A stretch of DNA of 64,000 bases, from positions 1 to 64,000 of the forward strand of contig CAZUZS010000004.1 in the NCBI GenBank assembly GCA_964624795.1. Direction: 5' to 3'. The position numbers and the translations under genes are program-made. This DNA comes from CAZUZS01 sp964624795 (GTDB lineage Bacteria > Calditrichota > Calditrichia > RBG-13-44-9). A model generated the notes under the pieces. The model saw only the letters and a program-made list of their open reading frames with translations. It searched no databases and had not been told where the DNA came from. Shown one piece after another: positions 17,419-26,593 of the stretch (position 1 is the stretch's first letter; each line of letters begins with the position of its first letter).

Positions 17419-18000
17419 CTATTCGCCGCTTTTCAATGTTTTCTCGATGCGCCGGTCCGGCATAAGCCACATAATCGCCACCAGCACATACAAAGCGCCG
17501 GCAGACCAGGAATGGACAAATGCAAGCGGTATTGCAGCGCAGTAGATAACCACTGAGATTTTTCCCTTGAAATCCCGCCCAACGGCGTTTGCCAGCACGG
17601 AATCTTTGCCGTGCAGGCGGATGAGCGCCTTGGTGAGAATGAAATACGCAATTGCCGCAAAAAGCAGCACCACGCCATACATGGCAACCGGCCATGGCGC
17701 GAAATGGTTCTCTCCCATCCAGCCGGTTACAAAAGGGATAAGAGTCAGCCAAAATAAAAGGTGCAAATTGGCCCACAGAACCCGCCCATTGACGCGTTGC
17801 ACAGCCTGCAGCAGATGATGGTGATTGCTCCAGTAAATGCCCAGAAAGACAAAGCTGAGAATATAACTCACCAAAATGGGCCATAAAGGCAGAAGCCCGC
17901 TTACGCCGGGCTCCTGCGGAATATTCAATTCCAGCACCATAATGGTAATGATGATCGCCAACACACCATCGCTGAAGGCTTCCATTCGTCCCTTGGTCAT
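17419..18000 (-). CDS. TMEM175/DUF1211-family membrane channel protein
   Basis: 193 residues; ATG at 18000 with GAGGGA 7 bases upstream. The signature of the family, FSDGVLAI, is at residues ~8-15 after MTKGRMEA, and about six hydrophobic segments follow. Known relatives are potassium-selective channels built from a six-helix unit, with the FSD motif on the first helix near the pore; bacterial copies form tetramers. Length is that of a bacterial single-repeat member. It is a lone gene on the minus strand, with ~250 bases on its left and ~220 on its right. Ion selectivity is inferred from the family only. Confidence 0.88.
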   Translation of the reverse strand: MTKGRMEAFSDGVLAIIITIMVLELNIPQEPGVSGLLPLWPILVSYILSFVFLGIYWSNHHHLLQAVQRVNGRVLWANLHLLFWLTLIPFVTGWMGENHFAPWPVAMYGVVLLFAAIAYFILTKALIRLHGKDSVLANAVGRDFKGKISVVIYCAAIPLAFVHSWSAGALYVLVAIMWLMPDRRIEKTLKSGE

Positions 18001-18218
18001 GTGGAATTCCCTCATTAATCAAGTCAAATAACCTTGCCTTATTATAAGCAACTGCCATTCAAATACAAGCTGTTTTTCGGCATTTTCCCGGATTTCAGGG
18101 ATCGGCAACTGGTTTCCGACGCAATCTGCATTATCCGTACAAATTCCCCAGATCGGAATACGATGATTATGCCCCAGTCCAAAAAGGAGTATGCAGCCGT
18201 CACTTTGCCATATATGAC

Positions 18219-19091
18219 TTAATGCATTCCAGAAACCACAATGCTGCCGTTTACGGCACTCAGTGTCATGGTGCCTTCACCCGCTCCCAACCGGCCGCTT
18301 ACCGATTTGATGCTCGACTGTAAATCCTGAAGGGTTAATCCACTAACAGAGACAGTTCCGTTTACTGTTTTCGCGGTAAACAGGGCCGATGTCGTATCGG
18401 GAATGGCAATGCTTATTGTTCCGTTTGTGGTGCTCAGAATGCAATTTCCGTTTAAAGGAAGCGCAAGGTCTCCGGATATCACGCCATTCACTATTGCGCC
18501 GGTAATTGAGCAGTGCAAATCCTTCATCACTAGTGAGCCGTTAACAATACTCACCAATAAACTGGTGTCCAGGGAATCCGGGTAAACTTTTCCATTTTCT
18601 GAGGTGATGGTCACATTTCCTCGTATGGATGAAACCCGGATATCGCCGTTGACCTGTTCAGCAACGATCATCCAATCTCGCGGAACCTGAACATGGTAGT
18701 GCACAATATAGTTCCTTCCATCCGAGCGGGATGGTTGGTTGGTTCGCGCCGAAACAGCGTTTTCCGAGGAATCCGGCACCACACTTAAGTATGCAAGATG
18801 GTCTTTAGCGTCGGAGCGACTGTCTGATTCGACGATTTTCTCTCCCCAGATTTTCACCTGATTCAAGCCGGCAATTCCCGTAATTTCCACCGAACCGCTA
18901 ACAGCGTTTAACCGGAATTCCATGCGTGTCCCTGCGTCAATCCTGTACAAAAAATCTTCTGAAGCGGAATAGCGATGATTTTCCGCATAGTCATGATCGG
19001 GTTCAACAATGCATGAGCTCAGAACAAGACCCAACATCAGAATAGTCAGCCTGGCGAATATATGATGATTTTTACATCCAAAAGCTTTCAT
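18219..19091 (-). CDS. DUF4097-type beta-helical adhesin-like lipoprotein
   Basis: 290 residues; ATG at 19091 with AGGAG 6 bases upstream. An N-terminal lipoprotein signal ends in a lipobox LSSC at about residue 27, so it is predicted to be lipidated. The mature part is a run of short beta strands with repeated VNG turns (EQVNGDI, SIVNGSL, AIVNGVI, TTNGTI, TVNGTV, AVNGSI), the pattern of the DUF4097 putative adhesin family. No catalytic residues are visible. It is the last gene of a minus-strand run that includes the FecR-TPR and beta-barrel genes, ~200 bases from its neighbour, so it may be co-expressed. Its function is unknown; a structural envelope role is a guess. Confidence 0.75.
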   Translation of the reverse strand: MKAFGCKNHHIFARLTILMLGLVLSSCIVEPDHDYAENHRYSASEDFLYRIDAGTRMEFRLNAVSGSVEITGIAGLNQVKIWGEKIVESDSRSDAKDHLAYLSVVPDSSENAVSARTNQPSRSDGRNYIVHYHVQVPRDWMIVAEQVNGDIRVSSIRGNVTITSENGKVYPDSLDTSLLVSIVNGSLVMKDLHCSITGAIVNGVISGDLALPLNGNCILSTTNGTISIAIPDTTSALFTAKTVNGTVSVSGLTLQDLQSSIKSVSGRLGAGEGTMTLSAVNGSIVVSGMH

Positions 19092-19289
19092 TTCATTCTC
19101 CTTCAAAGATATAGCTAAACTTCGGCCATTCGCTTTTTCCCTGCCTGTGATTTTCCCATCTTCGGATGATATTTTTCTCGCTCATCCAAAGATTCCGTAA
19201 CTCTCCTGCCCCGCTCTGTTCAACCGCGGTCCCGAACGAGTTCGTCCGGAAAGTTCTATTCCTGATTTCCGATTGCTTTTATGCTTTGA

Positions 19290-20021
19290 TTAATGATCGT
19301 CAATTGCAGCGCGCTGCTGCTGCTTCAGCCTTTCGACCGCCTCACGGGATGGTTTTGTCCACTCAGCGTTTTTCTCGCTGCTGTCATCGAGCGCCGCCCG
19401 GTAAGCTTCGATCGCCTGACCCGGCCTACTCATCGCCTCGAACGCGCGGCCCAGATAGAAAAAGACTTCGCATCTCCTCTGCTCCGGCAATCCGGAGTCC
19501 AGGATCTTGTGAAATTTAATGATCGCATTGGGATAATAATCCTGACGGAACAATGCAAGTGCCCCATTGACCACAGGCGTCCACGATTCGGGTGTGACAA
19601 CCGGCGTGGTGCCGGCAGTATCGAGATTAGCGCCGTGCACAACACTCACCTTTCCCAGTCGCAGCTCGGTTTTCTGCTGGTGCTTTTCCACCCGGTTCAC
19701 TTTCTCTTTGACCAGGTAAAGAAATAGCTGGCGCTCTGTAATCTTTCGCAAATCGGAAACATCCAGAATTGAATTGGGCCCTAAGGTGAAGGTTACGCCA
19801 TTCCCCAGATCCAGCACGACTTCGCCTTTTTCTCCTGTTAGAATTGTATCGACTTCCTTGATGAAGATGCCCAGTGAAACCGGCTGCCAGGTTTCGTCCA
19901 GGCCCCGCCTCACCTGAACTTCCCCGGAGAGGCGCGAAATTTTTACTTCCATCGCCGACGCAGTTTGCATCAAGAACAGCGCCAGGGGAATAAGCAGGTG
20001 TATGATTTTTATTTTAGACAT
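19290..20021 (-). CDS. Exported FecR-domain protein with TPR repeats
   Basis: 243 residues with a signal peptide (LLIPLALFLMQTASA). Residues ~25-125 form a FecR-like domain (LSGEVQVRRG, then VDTILTGEKGEVVLDLGNG, then FTLGPNSILDV). The C-terminal ~90 residues hold TPR-like helices (ALALFRQDYYPNAIIKF, then RCEVFFYLGRAFEAM, then AIEAYRAAL). FecR domains sit in the periplasm and transmit signals, and are often encoded beside CHASE2-domain proteins. Here a CHASE2 sigma-54 activator is encoded four genes upstream on the same strand, so a sensor-partner role is plausible but inferred. SD: GAGGGG at 8-9 bases. The next gene upstream starts after a 41-base gap, suggesting an operon. Confidence 0.8.
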   Translation of the reverse strand: MSKIKIIHLLIPLALFLMQTASAMEVKISRLSGEVQVRRGLDETWQPVSLGIFIKEVDTILTGEKGEVVLDLGNGVTFTLGPNSILDVSDLRKITERQLFLYLVKEKVNRVEKHQQKTELRLGKVSVVHGANLDTAGTTPVVTPESWTPVVNGALALFRQDYYPNAIIKFHKILDSGLPEQRRCEVFFYLGRAFEAMSRPGQAIEAYRAALDDSSEKNAEWTKPSREAVERLKQQQRAAIDDH

Positions 20022-20062
20022 TTCGATCCCCTCGTTTCATTAAATAGGGCTTGAAATTTATT

Positions 20063-21712
20063 TTATTCTACATCAAAAATTCTAACCCAGCCTTCGGCCA
20101 GACCGTCGCGGATATCGGCTTCTTGAAGGTATTCCAGGGCGCCTTCCTTCCAAGCCGCCTCGAAGCCGTGGTTAACCAAAGTCGTCTCAACAGGAATCCA
20201 GGCGGTGCTCTTCCCCGAAAGACCGGCTCGCAGCAGGTAGCGTTTCTCGTTGCTGCTCACCGCCCGTGTCTGGTCTGCCGGAATCCCCGAATCGAACAGA
20301 AGGTAGAGATGTGCCACCGGTTTCTCCGGGTCCTGAACATCCACAAAAGCGGTATTGATCCCCAGGCTCTCCAACAGCGATGCATACAGAACCACCATAT
20401 CATCACAGTCACCACTGCCAAGATGCAGCGTTTCCCGGGCAAATTGCACGCGGTCATCCTTGTAGTAGGGAATATTGGGATCGGCCTGGTAGCGAATATT
20501 TCTCTTGCTCAGGGCATTGAAAATGGCGCGCGCCCGGCGCAAATTTTCCGGTTCTTTGGGAAGGGAATCCTTTTCACCGCCAACATTTTCCCGGCCAAAA
20601 GCAAGAATTGCGCTATCATCCGGCGTCACAAAATAGCTGAGCTTGTCCAACTCTCCGTTCCAGGAATTTCGGGAGTGAACCATGATCTGGGCAGTGATAT
20701 CCTCGCGGTGGGTAATCCCGGCACGGCCTTCCACTTCGATATCCAGAACAGCCGGTTTGCGGGTTTCCGCCCGGCCTATGTTGGGGCTAAAAACCGCCGT
20801 CGCCGGAATGTCTTTAGTTTCGCCCTTCGCGATTGTAATAAAACCGCTGTCTTTGGCCCGCGCCGAATATGGCGAAACACGCGAGCGCACATTGACTTCA
20901 ATCGGAACTCCGGCAGTATTTTCAACCGACACAATCGCCAGCGGGTAGGTATTGTAGAACTGGTAGTAGGCCGGGTAAATATCATGCACGACCAGTGTGG
21001 TTTGGCGAACCCGGAAAAGGTCACGCAATTTGCCCCACATAAAAGACATGCCGATCCCGAACTCGATCCCGCTGATATCCCGATTCACCGCGAAATCAAC
21101 AAAATGGTATTTCATATCGAAATTAAATGCGAAACGGCTGGAAACAGGCAGGTTAAAACCGCCGCCCAGGTAGCCACCCATATCGTACTTGCTCTCGCTG
21201 AGGTAATCGCCGCCATTTTCCAAATTAAAATCGGCGCCTGCTGAATGAACACTGACTGACTGCTGGATGTATGGCCCCACCCCGGCATCGAGGTAAGGCT
21301 GGAATTTGCTCGGCAACCGCCGGGAGAGCAGGTCATAGCGAATACCGGGCAGAAAGGCCAGAATTCCATCCACATCGACGGTATTGTCAAGCGTCGCATC
21401 GGATTTGATATGAATCCGGCTCACCGTGCCGAAATCGAACTGCAGGGAAAGATTTTCATGGATGCGGTTGTAATATTGCAGCCAGAAACCAAAACCGTCC
21501 ACATTGACCATTTGCTGCTGCCCCTGCTGGCTCACCCGGAGCAGCACCTCGCTGTCGACCATCTTCCAGAAGCTCAGGCGAAAACCGAGACCGTTAGATC
21601 GCGGCATCCCCTGGGAAAATGACGGCGACCACTGGCAAAGCACCAGAATGCAAATAGCAGCCGTCAGATGTCCTGCAACTCCTCTATTTCCAGCCATAGT
21701 ACTCTTCATCAT
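20063..21712 (-). CDS. Outer-membrane beta-barrel protein fused to transglutaminase-like domain
   Basis: 549 residues with a signal peptide (ending near PSFSQ). Residues ~40-235 are an OmpA/OmpX-like beta-barrel with alternating strands ending SFMWGK, the same ending as the next upstream gene. The middle (~240-330) is an Ig-like segment. The C-terminal ~200 residues look like a transglutaminase-like (papain-fold) domain: a catalytic-type Cys in GSGDCDDMVVLYASLLESLGI, a His in VAHLYLLFD, and a WIPVETT strand with an Asp/Glu. Such proteases or amidases usually stand free; joining one to a barrel would place it at the outer membrane, facing the periplasm or the surface. The family of the fusion is unnamed as far as I can tell. 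Substrate unknown. Confidence 0.8.
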   Translation of the reverse strand: MMKSTMAGNRGVAGHLTAAICILVLCQWSPSFSQGMPRSNGLGFRLSFWKMVDSEVLLRVSQQGQQQMVNVDGFGFWLQYYNRIHENLSLQFDFGTVSRIHIKSDATLDNTVDVDGILAFLPGIRYDLLSRRLPSKFQPYLDAGVGPYIQQSVSVHSAGADFNLENGGDYLSESKYDMGGYLGGGFNLPVSSRFAFNFDMKYHFVDFAVNRDISGIEFGIGMSFMWGKLRDLFRVRQTTLVVHDIYPAYYQFYNTYPLAIVSVENTAGVPIEVNVRSRVSPYSARAKDSGFITIAKGETKDIPATAVFSPNIGRAETRKPAVLDIEVEGRAGITHREDITAQIMVHSRNSWNGELDKLSYFVTPDDSAILAFGRENVGGEKDSLPKEPENLRRARAIFNALSKRNIRYQADPNIPYYKDDRVQFARETLHLGSGDCDDMVVLYASLLESLGINTAFVDVQDPEKPVAHLYLLFDSGIPADQTRAVSSNEKRYLLRAGLSGKSTAWIPVETTLVNHGFEAAWKEGALEYLQEADIRDGLAEGWVRIFDVE

Positions 21713-21816
21713 TTCACCTGCTTAAATTCGCAATTTCCCCGGATTTGTTTCCCATAATTTTACGACATCAAATTGGCAATTTGTATGATTTGGCGCAAAT
21801 GAAATCTGAATTCCCA

Positions 21817-22467
21817 TCACTTTCCCCACATCAGACTGCAGCCAAACCCGAATTCGATGCCATTATGAAAGTCGCTGTTCTGAAAATCAACCATGTGGTA
21901 CCGCATATCGTAATTGATGGCGACGCGATTGCTGAGCATGAAATTCATTCCCGCACCAACATAACCGCCCGGACGTGCCTTGGAGTTCACGGAAACGTAG
22001 TCGTGGGAGTCATGGTATGCTTGCTCCTCCACATATACGTCGTTAATCCAGTAGGTGCCGAAGCCGGCTGCTGCATAGGGCTGAAGAACAGATTGAACAT
22101 TTGAAGGAAGTATGTCATAACGCACACCGAAAAGAAATGGCACCACGGCATCAGCCTTCACCTCTTCATGATCCCAATGTATTGTTCTCTGTTCCACGGT
22201 TCCGATGGCACCAACCGTAAAATCGATATAAAGTCGCCGGGCGATGCGACTGAAAAAGTAAAGTGATCCTCCATACCCACCGGTGCCGGTCTCAGTCGTG
22301 GTGTAGTTATCGGATACTCTTACTATCACCGACTGATCCTTTACATTCCAGTGATTGAAGCGAAACCCGATGCCGGTTCTCGGCCACTCATTAGCGAACA
22401 GACTCCCGCCCAGAATAAGTATGAATAATACGGTGACTGAAACTACAGAAAATAGTCTGGTTCTCAT
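21817..22467 (-). CDS. Small outer-membrane beta-barrel protein
   Basis: 216 residues with a signal peptide (VVSVTVLFILILGGSLFA). A beta-barrel of the OmpX/OmpA type is indicated by alternating strands: GIGFRFNHWNV, then SLYFFSRIARRLYIDFTVGAIG, then VLQPYAAAGFGTYW, ending GFGCSLMWGK. It resembles the barrel half of the next gene downstream (GIGFRFNHW and GLGFRLSFW; NYDMRYHMVDF and NFDMKYHFVDF), so the two are paralogous. SD: GGAGG, 6 bases before ATG. A sigma-54-like promoter motif lies ~50 bases upstream (22519-22534). It is the first gene of the run that leads to the FecR protein. Function unknown; probably an envelope sensor component or channel. Confidence 0.8.
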   Translation of the reverse strand: MRTRLFSVVSVTVLFILILGGSLFANEWPRTGIGFRFNHWNVKDQSVIVRVSDNYTTTETGTGGYGGSLYFFSRIARRLYIDFTVGAIGTVEQRTIHWDHEEVKADAVVPFLFGVRYDILPSNVQSVLQPYAAAGFGTYWINDVYVEEQAYHDSHDYVSVNSKARPGGYVGAGMNFMLSNRVAINYDMRYHMVDFQNSDFHNGIEFGFGCSLMWGK

Positions 22468-22518
22468 CTGATCCTCCTTTTACTTTGTTAGTTCGAATCA
22501 ACCATCACCCTTTCCATT

Positions 22519-22534
22519 GTCAAATGGGGTGCCA
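22519..22534 (-). promoter_or_regulatory. Candidate sigma-54 (-24/-12) promoter
   Basis: On the minus strand this reads TGGCACCCCATTTGAC, close to the -24/-12 consensus TGGCACRNNNNTTGCW with correct spacing. The GG at -24 is perfect; the conserved GC at -12 is GA, a clear mismatch. It sits ~52 bases upstream of the small beta-barrel ATG and just after the gene for a sigma-54 activator, which makes a real promoter plausible. Known from the family: sigma-54 promoters need an enhancer-binding AAA+ protein. Confidence 0.45.
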
Positions 22535-22748
22535 AAATTTCAGGAGGATCGTTCTTCTGTCACTAAATATTATTTTTCAATGATTTATGAAGGTTTTGCA
22601 CCTTCCGCTATTATCTTCTGAAATGCTGGGAACAGATTCAAATGCGGGGAAATCCCGCAAATCGCGAAGGAGGAAAGTATTGGCTTCACGTAAGCGTCAA
22701 TTGAATTGCAAGGGTTGCAGACTGGTTTGTGTTTCGGGTGATTCTTCT

Positions 22749-25317
22749 TCAGGAGATTGAATCAGGATTGTTGGTGTTGCTATTCCGGTTGGCAAGATGC
22801 TGAATAATTTCCACCAGCGCCTGATGATACTTCTGCGGCAGGTTTCTGGCCTGGCGAAGCGATTGAATTTTGCCATTGAGGGAATTCTCGATTTCTTCAT
22901 CCGAAAATGAATTCAGGCTTTTCAGGTAAGCATTTATTTTTCTTTGCACACGCTCAATTACTTTTGCATCATTAGAAGCAGCAAGAACACGCGCACTTTT
23001 TTCAACGTCGAAGCTGTTCTCTACTAGCGTTTCGAAACAGATGCCGCGAAAATATTCGGTAATTGTGCCACGGTCGCGATTTCCCAGCGCCTTTGCAGTG
23101 GCGGTGATGGACGAGTGTGAAAATTGCAATGATTGCAGCATTTCCAAAATCTGCCGCTCCAATGGCGAGTAAACATCACCAGCATCTGGGACAGGCTGGT
23201 ATTTGGAAATCTCCGGCGGCAGGTCGTTAAGGCGGATCATCTTTCGCTGTTCACCCTGCGCCATAGCCACTGCCCGCCGAATGCTGTTTTCCAACTCCCT
23301 CACATTTCCCGGCCAGGAATAATTTTTCAGCGCATCCATTGCCTGTTCTGATATCTGATCGACTGCTTCAACTTGATATTTTCGCAGGAAGTGCTTTGCA
23401 AGAAGCGGTATGTCCGGTTTCCTTTCCCGCAACGGTGGTATGGAAATCCTGATCCCGTTCAGACGGTAATATAGATCGGAACGAAATCTGGCGGCATCCA
23501 ATTCCTGTTGCAGGTCGCGGTTGCTGGCGGCGATTATACGCACATTCACCTGCAAAGTGCTCTCCCCGCCCAGCCGTTCGAAATGGCCTTCCTGCAGCAC
23601 GCGAAGCAGCCGCGCCTGGAAACTGGGCGTGGTTTCGGTGATTTCATCAAGAAATACAGTGCCACCATCAGCCAGCTCAAACCGGCCACGCCGTTGGGTG
23701 TGGGCGCCGGTAAAACTACCCTTCTCGTGCCCGAACAGCTCGCTCTCCAGCAGGTTTTCCGCCAATGCACCGCAATTCACCGCCACAAACGGCTTGCTTC
23801 TCCTGCGGCTGGTATTGTGGATCGTCCGGGCAATCACCTCCTTGCCGGTCCCTGTTTCACCCAAAATGAGCACCGGAATATCATTTTCACGAATGCGCTG
23901 CACGATTTCCAGCACCTCGCCCATGCTGCTTTCCGCCGAGCGCACAATCTCTGGAAAATCCGCTTCATCAAATGCTTTTGTATCTTCGCTATGCGATTTC
24001 AGATCACGCAATTCACCTTCCAGCCTCTGGATGGTCTGCTGTCGCGCTTCTGCCAGATTTTGCACCTCTTCTGATCGGGCACCGCTGTGCGCTAATTTAT
24101 CCTGAATATCCAGAAGCTCACTTCGGGCCGATGCCAGTTCTCTCTCTTTCTCCTGAACCCCGGATTCCAGAAGCGCCTTGCGATGCAGTATTTCCATTCT
24201 GCGATTCCGTGTGTAACTGATCATAAACAGGATGTTTGCAGACAGAAAGGCGACTGTGGGATATATGAGCGGCAGAATTTGATTAACGCGGGAAAACATA
24301 AAAAGTGAGAAAATCCAGTAGATTGCAAAAATGGCCGGAATAATGATTGCCAACCACTTGCGACCTGAAAATCGCCAGATAATGATTGCAATCATAATAA
24401 ATAGCACGATAATTACAAATTTTGCAGGGCCGGAAGATGGCCGGAGAAAATTTCCCGAAATAATGTTTTCGGCAACCGTGACATGAACCAGGCTTGCCGG
24501 CATTAAATTGCTGAGCGGGGTTTCGGTGGAGGAGGAAACACCCGGAAGCGTGACGCCGACAATTACCAGCTTGTCATGCAGGTTCAAAGAGTCCTGAAAA
24601 TCCTCAGATTTTTGCAGCAGGTCGAGAAGACCAATGCTATGAATTGTTTTCATTCCCCCGGAATAATTGACAAGAAATTGTCCGTCTTTGGTCAGCGGGA
24701 CGTCCAGTTTATTCCCGTCAGAACCGGACAGTTGCAGAACATTTTTCTCCAATTGGGGCGGATTGTCCATGTTCAGGTAGGCAGTGGCCAAAGCTGCGCC
24801 AAAAGAAAGGCGCAGGCTGTCTTTTTCCGTAGCCACAATTGGGACACGGCGAAGAACAGGCGCTGATCCGAGATTGCTGAACCCGATTTGCGCCGCCTTC
24901 TGTCTTAAGAGGGCAAAAGGATAAACCGGTGCGCTTCCCCGGAATCTTGCATCTGTTTTTTCATTTGGTTGTGGAAAGCTTGAAGTTGCACCGTATGCCA
25001 TCGGCAAGCAAACATTTCCGGCACTTCCAATGAAATCTGCTAAAGCGGCATCATATTCGGGGTAAACCGGCTCCGGTTTGTCGAATAGGATATCCATCCC
25101 GATTGCCTTTGCACCGCCGCGCTGCAAAACGTGGATCAGGTAACCGTAGTAATCGCGTGTTATCGGCCAGCCGCCCAATTCGCGCACATCTTCCGGTCCG
25201 ATGAATACAAACAGAATTTTGTCGGAAAGCGGCCGAGGGCCACGCATGCGGAACAGCAGATCCAGGTCCGTGTTGTTAACAGCGCTGTTAAAACCGGATG
25301 GCAACATGGAAAAAAGG
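22749..25317 (-). CDS. Membrane-bound CHASE2-sensor sigma-54-dependent transcriptional activator (N-terminus lost in gap)
   Basis: At least 856 residues; the start lies in or beyond the gap. In order: an extracytoplasmic CHASE2 domain (about 25310-24440; ILFVFIGPEDVRELGGWP, then AIGMDILFD); three transmembrane helices (about 24420-24220); a coiled coil (about 24200-24000); a sigma-54-interaction AAA+ domain with Walker A GETGTGKE, a GSFTGA loop (23703-23720; normally GAFTGA), Walker B GGTVFLDE and an ASNRDL sensor; and a C-terminal region with a weak helix-turn-helix plus ~90 extra residues. Enhancer-binding proteins open sigma-54 promoters using ATP. CHASE2 is usually joined to cyclases or kinases, so direct joining to an activator makes this a membrane one-component system. 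It is encoded just upstream of the beta-barrel/FecR cluster. Confidence 0.9.
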
Positions 25318-25417
25318 NNNNNNNNNNNNNNNNNNNNNNNNNNNNNNNNNNNNNNNNNNNNNNNNNNNNNNNNNNNNNNNNNNNNNNNNNNNNNNNNNNN
25401 NNNNNNNNNNNNNNNNN
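25318..25417. other. Assembly gap (100 N)
   Basis: Exactly 100 N, a scaffolding placeholder. It removes the N-terminus, and probably the first membrane helix, of the CHASE2 activator. The 234 bases on its right (25418-25651) hold no convincing gene; an ATG or TTG start in the last few bases cannot be placed in frame because the gap length is unknown. Confidence 0.98.
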
Positions 25418-25651
25418 CGCCTGCGGATTTCAAAAGTTGCGCAACGCCCTAATTATATGAAGAAATCGGCGGAGAGTAAATAATTTCTTATTAATTTGGG
25501 AGAAAGTGTAACAAACAGTAGTGACAAACAGGAAAACAAATATTACGGACAGATCATTACATAATCGCTGAATCTAAACGCTCAGTCACAAAATAATCTC
25601 AGGCGATCAAATCGTTTTGCACAGAATTGTTTTAAAACTGCTTCAATACCT

Positions 25652-26593
25652 TTATTCGAAAATTTCGCCGGTCAGCACCCGCTGCCCGCGTAAAAATTCC
25701 TCAGTGCCCAGCACCCGCTTTCCTTCCCGCTGCAGCTCCAGAATGGAGACGATTCCCGGTTCGCAGGCCACATGCACCTCGCCGTTACCTGCCTGAATAA
25801 TCGTTCCTGGTGCAGCCGGCCGGGAAACCTGATCAATAACCCGTACCCTGTAAAACTTTATTATTTTATTGTTCAGACTGGCAAAAGCGGCAGGATAGGG
25901 AGACAATCCGTGAATCCGGTTTTTGACTTTTTCTGCAGGTTGACGGAAAGAAATATGGCAATCTTCCCGTTTGATTTTCGGAGCCGGGGTTGCCAAAGTG
26001 TTGTCCTGCGCTTTCAGCATGGCTTTCCCATCTGCAATCGCATCGATCGCTTCCAGTAGTAAATCAGCACCCATTTCAGACAACCGGTCATGCAGGCTGC
26101 CGGCTGTTTCATCCACCAAAACCGGGACTTTCTCCTGAAGCAGAATATTCCCGGCGTCGATATCATGCGTTATTTTTATTATTGTAATACCGGTTTCTTT
26201 TTCACCATTTATTATTGTCCAGTTAATCGGCGCCGCACCACGGTATCGCGGCAATAGCGAAGGGTGCAGGTTAATGGTTCCCTGGCGTGGCATTGCAAAA
26301 ACTTCCATGGGAAGAATGCGAAAGGCTACTACCACGAAAAGATCGGCCTTCAACATGGAAAGTTGCCGGATAAATTCAGTATCCTTTAAATGAACAGGCT
26401 GCAAAATTGGTGAGATATTCAGATCGAGGGCAAACTTCTTGACCGCGGTGGGGAGCATCTCCTGTCCCCTGCCACGCGGCTTGTCGGGCTGAGTGACAAC
26501 ACCGACAATCCGGTGCCGGGAGGAGCTTATTTTTCGCAGGGAAGGGATAGCAAAATCCGGGCTTCCCATAAAAACGATTTTTAACCCGCTCAC
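25652..26593 (-). CDS. fmt: Methionyl-tRNA formyltransferase
   Basis: 313 residues. Transfers formyl from 10-formyl-THF to initiator Met-tRNA. Evidence: N-terminal VFMGSPDFAIP, the SLLPRYRGAAPINW active-site region containing the formyl-binding residues, GITIIKITHDIDAG, and a C-terminal OB-like domain (LSPYPAAF). GTG start at 26593 overlaps the def stop codon by four bases (GTGA), so the two genes are translationally coupled; they act in succession on the formyl group of new proteins. Confidence 0.97.
   Translation of the reverse strand: MSGLKIVFMGSPDFAIPSLRKISSSRHRIVGVVTQPDKPRGRGQEMLPTAVKKFALDLNISPILQPVHLKDTEFIRQLSMLKADLFVVVAFRILPMEVFAMPRQGTINLHPSLLPRYRGAAPINWTIINGEKETGITIIKITHDIDAGNILLQEKVPVLVDETAGSLHDRLSEMGADLLLEAIDAIADGKAMLKAQDNTLATPAPKIKREDCHISFRQPAEKVKNRIHGLSPYPAAFASLNNKIIKFYRVRVIDQVSRPAAPGTIIQAGNGEVHVACEPGIVSILELQREGKRVLGTEEFLRGQRVLTGEIFE

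Noticed and set aside
17354..18058. 234-codon minus-strand frame overlapping the TMEM175-type gene
   Set aside because: The other frame carries the FSDGVLAI signature and a good ribosome site; this one does not.
20051..21244. 397-codon plus-strand reading frame opposite the barrel/transglutaminase gene
   Set aside because: It is antisense to a well-supported gene with a signal peptide and conserved motifs; its own translation shows no domain and has no ribosome site.
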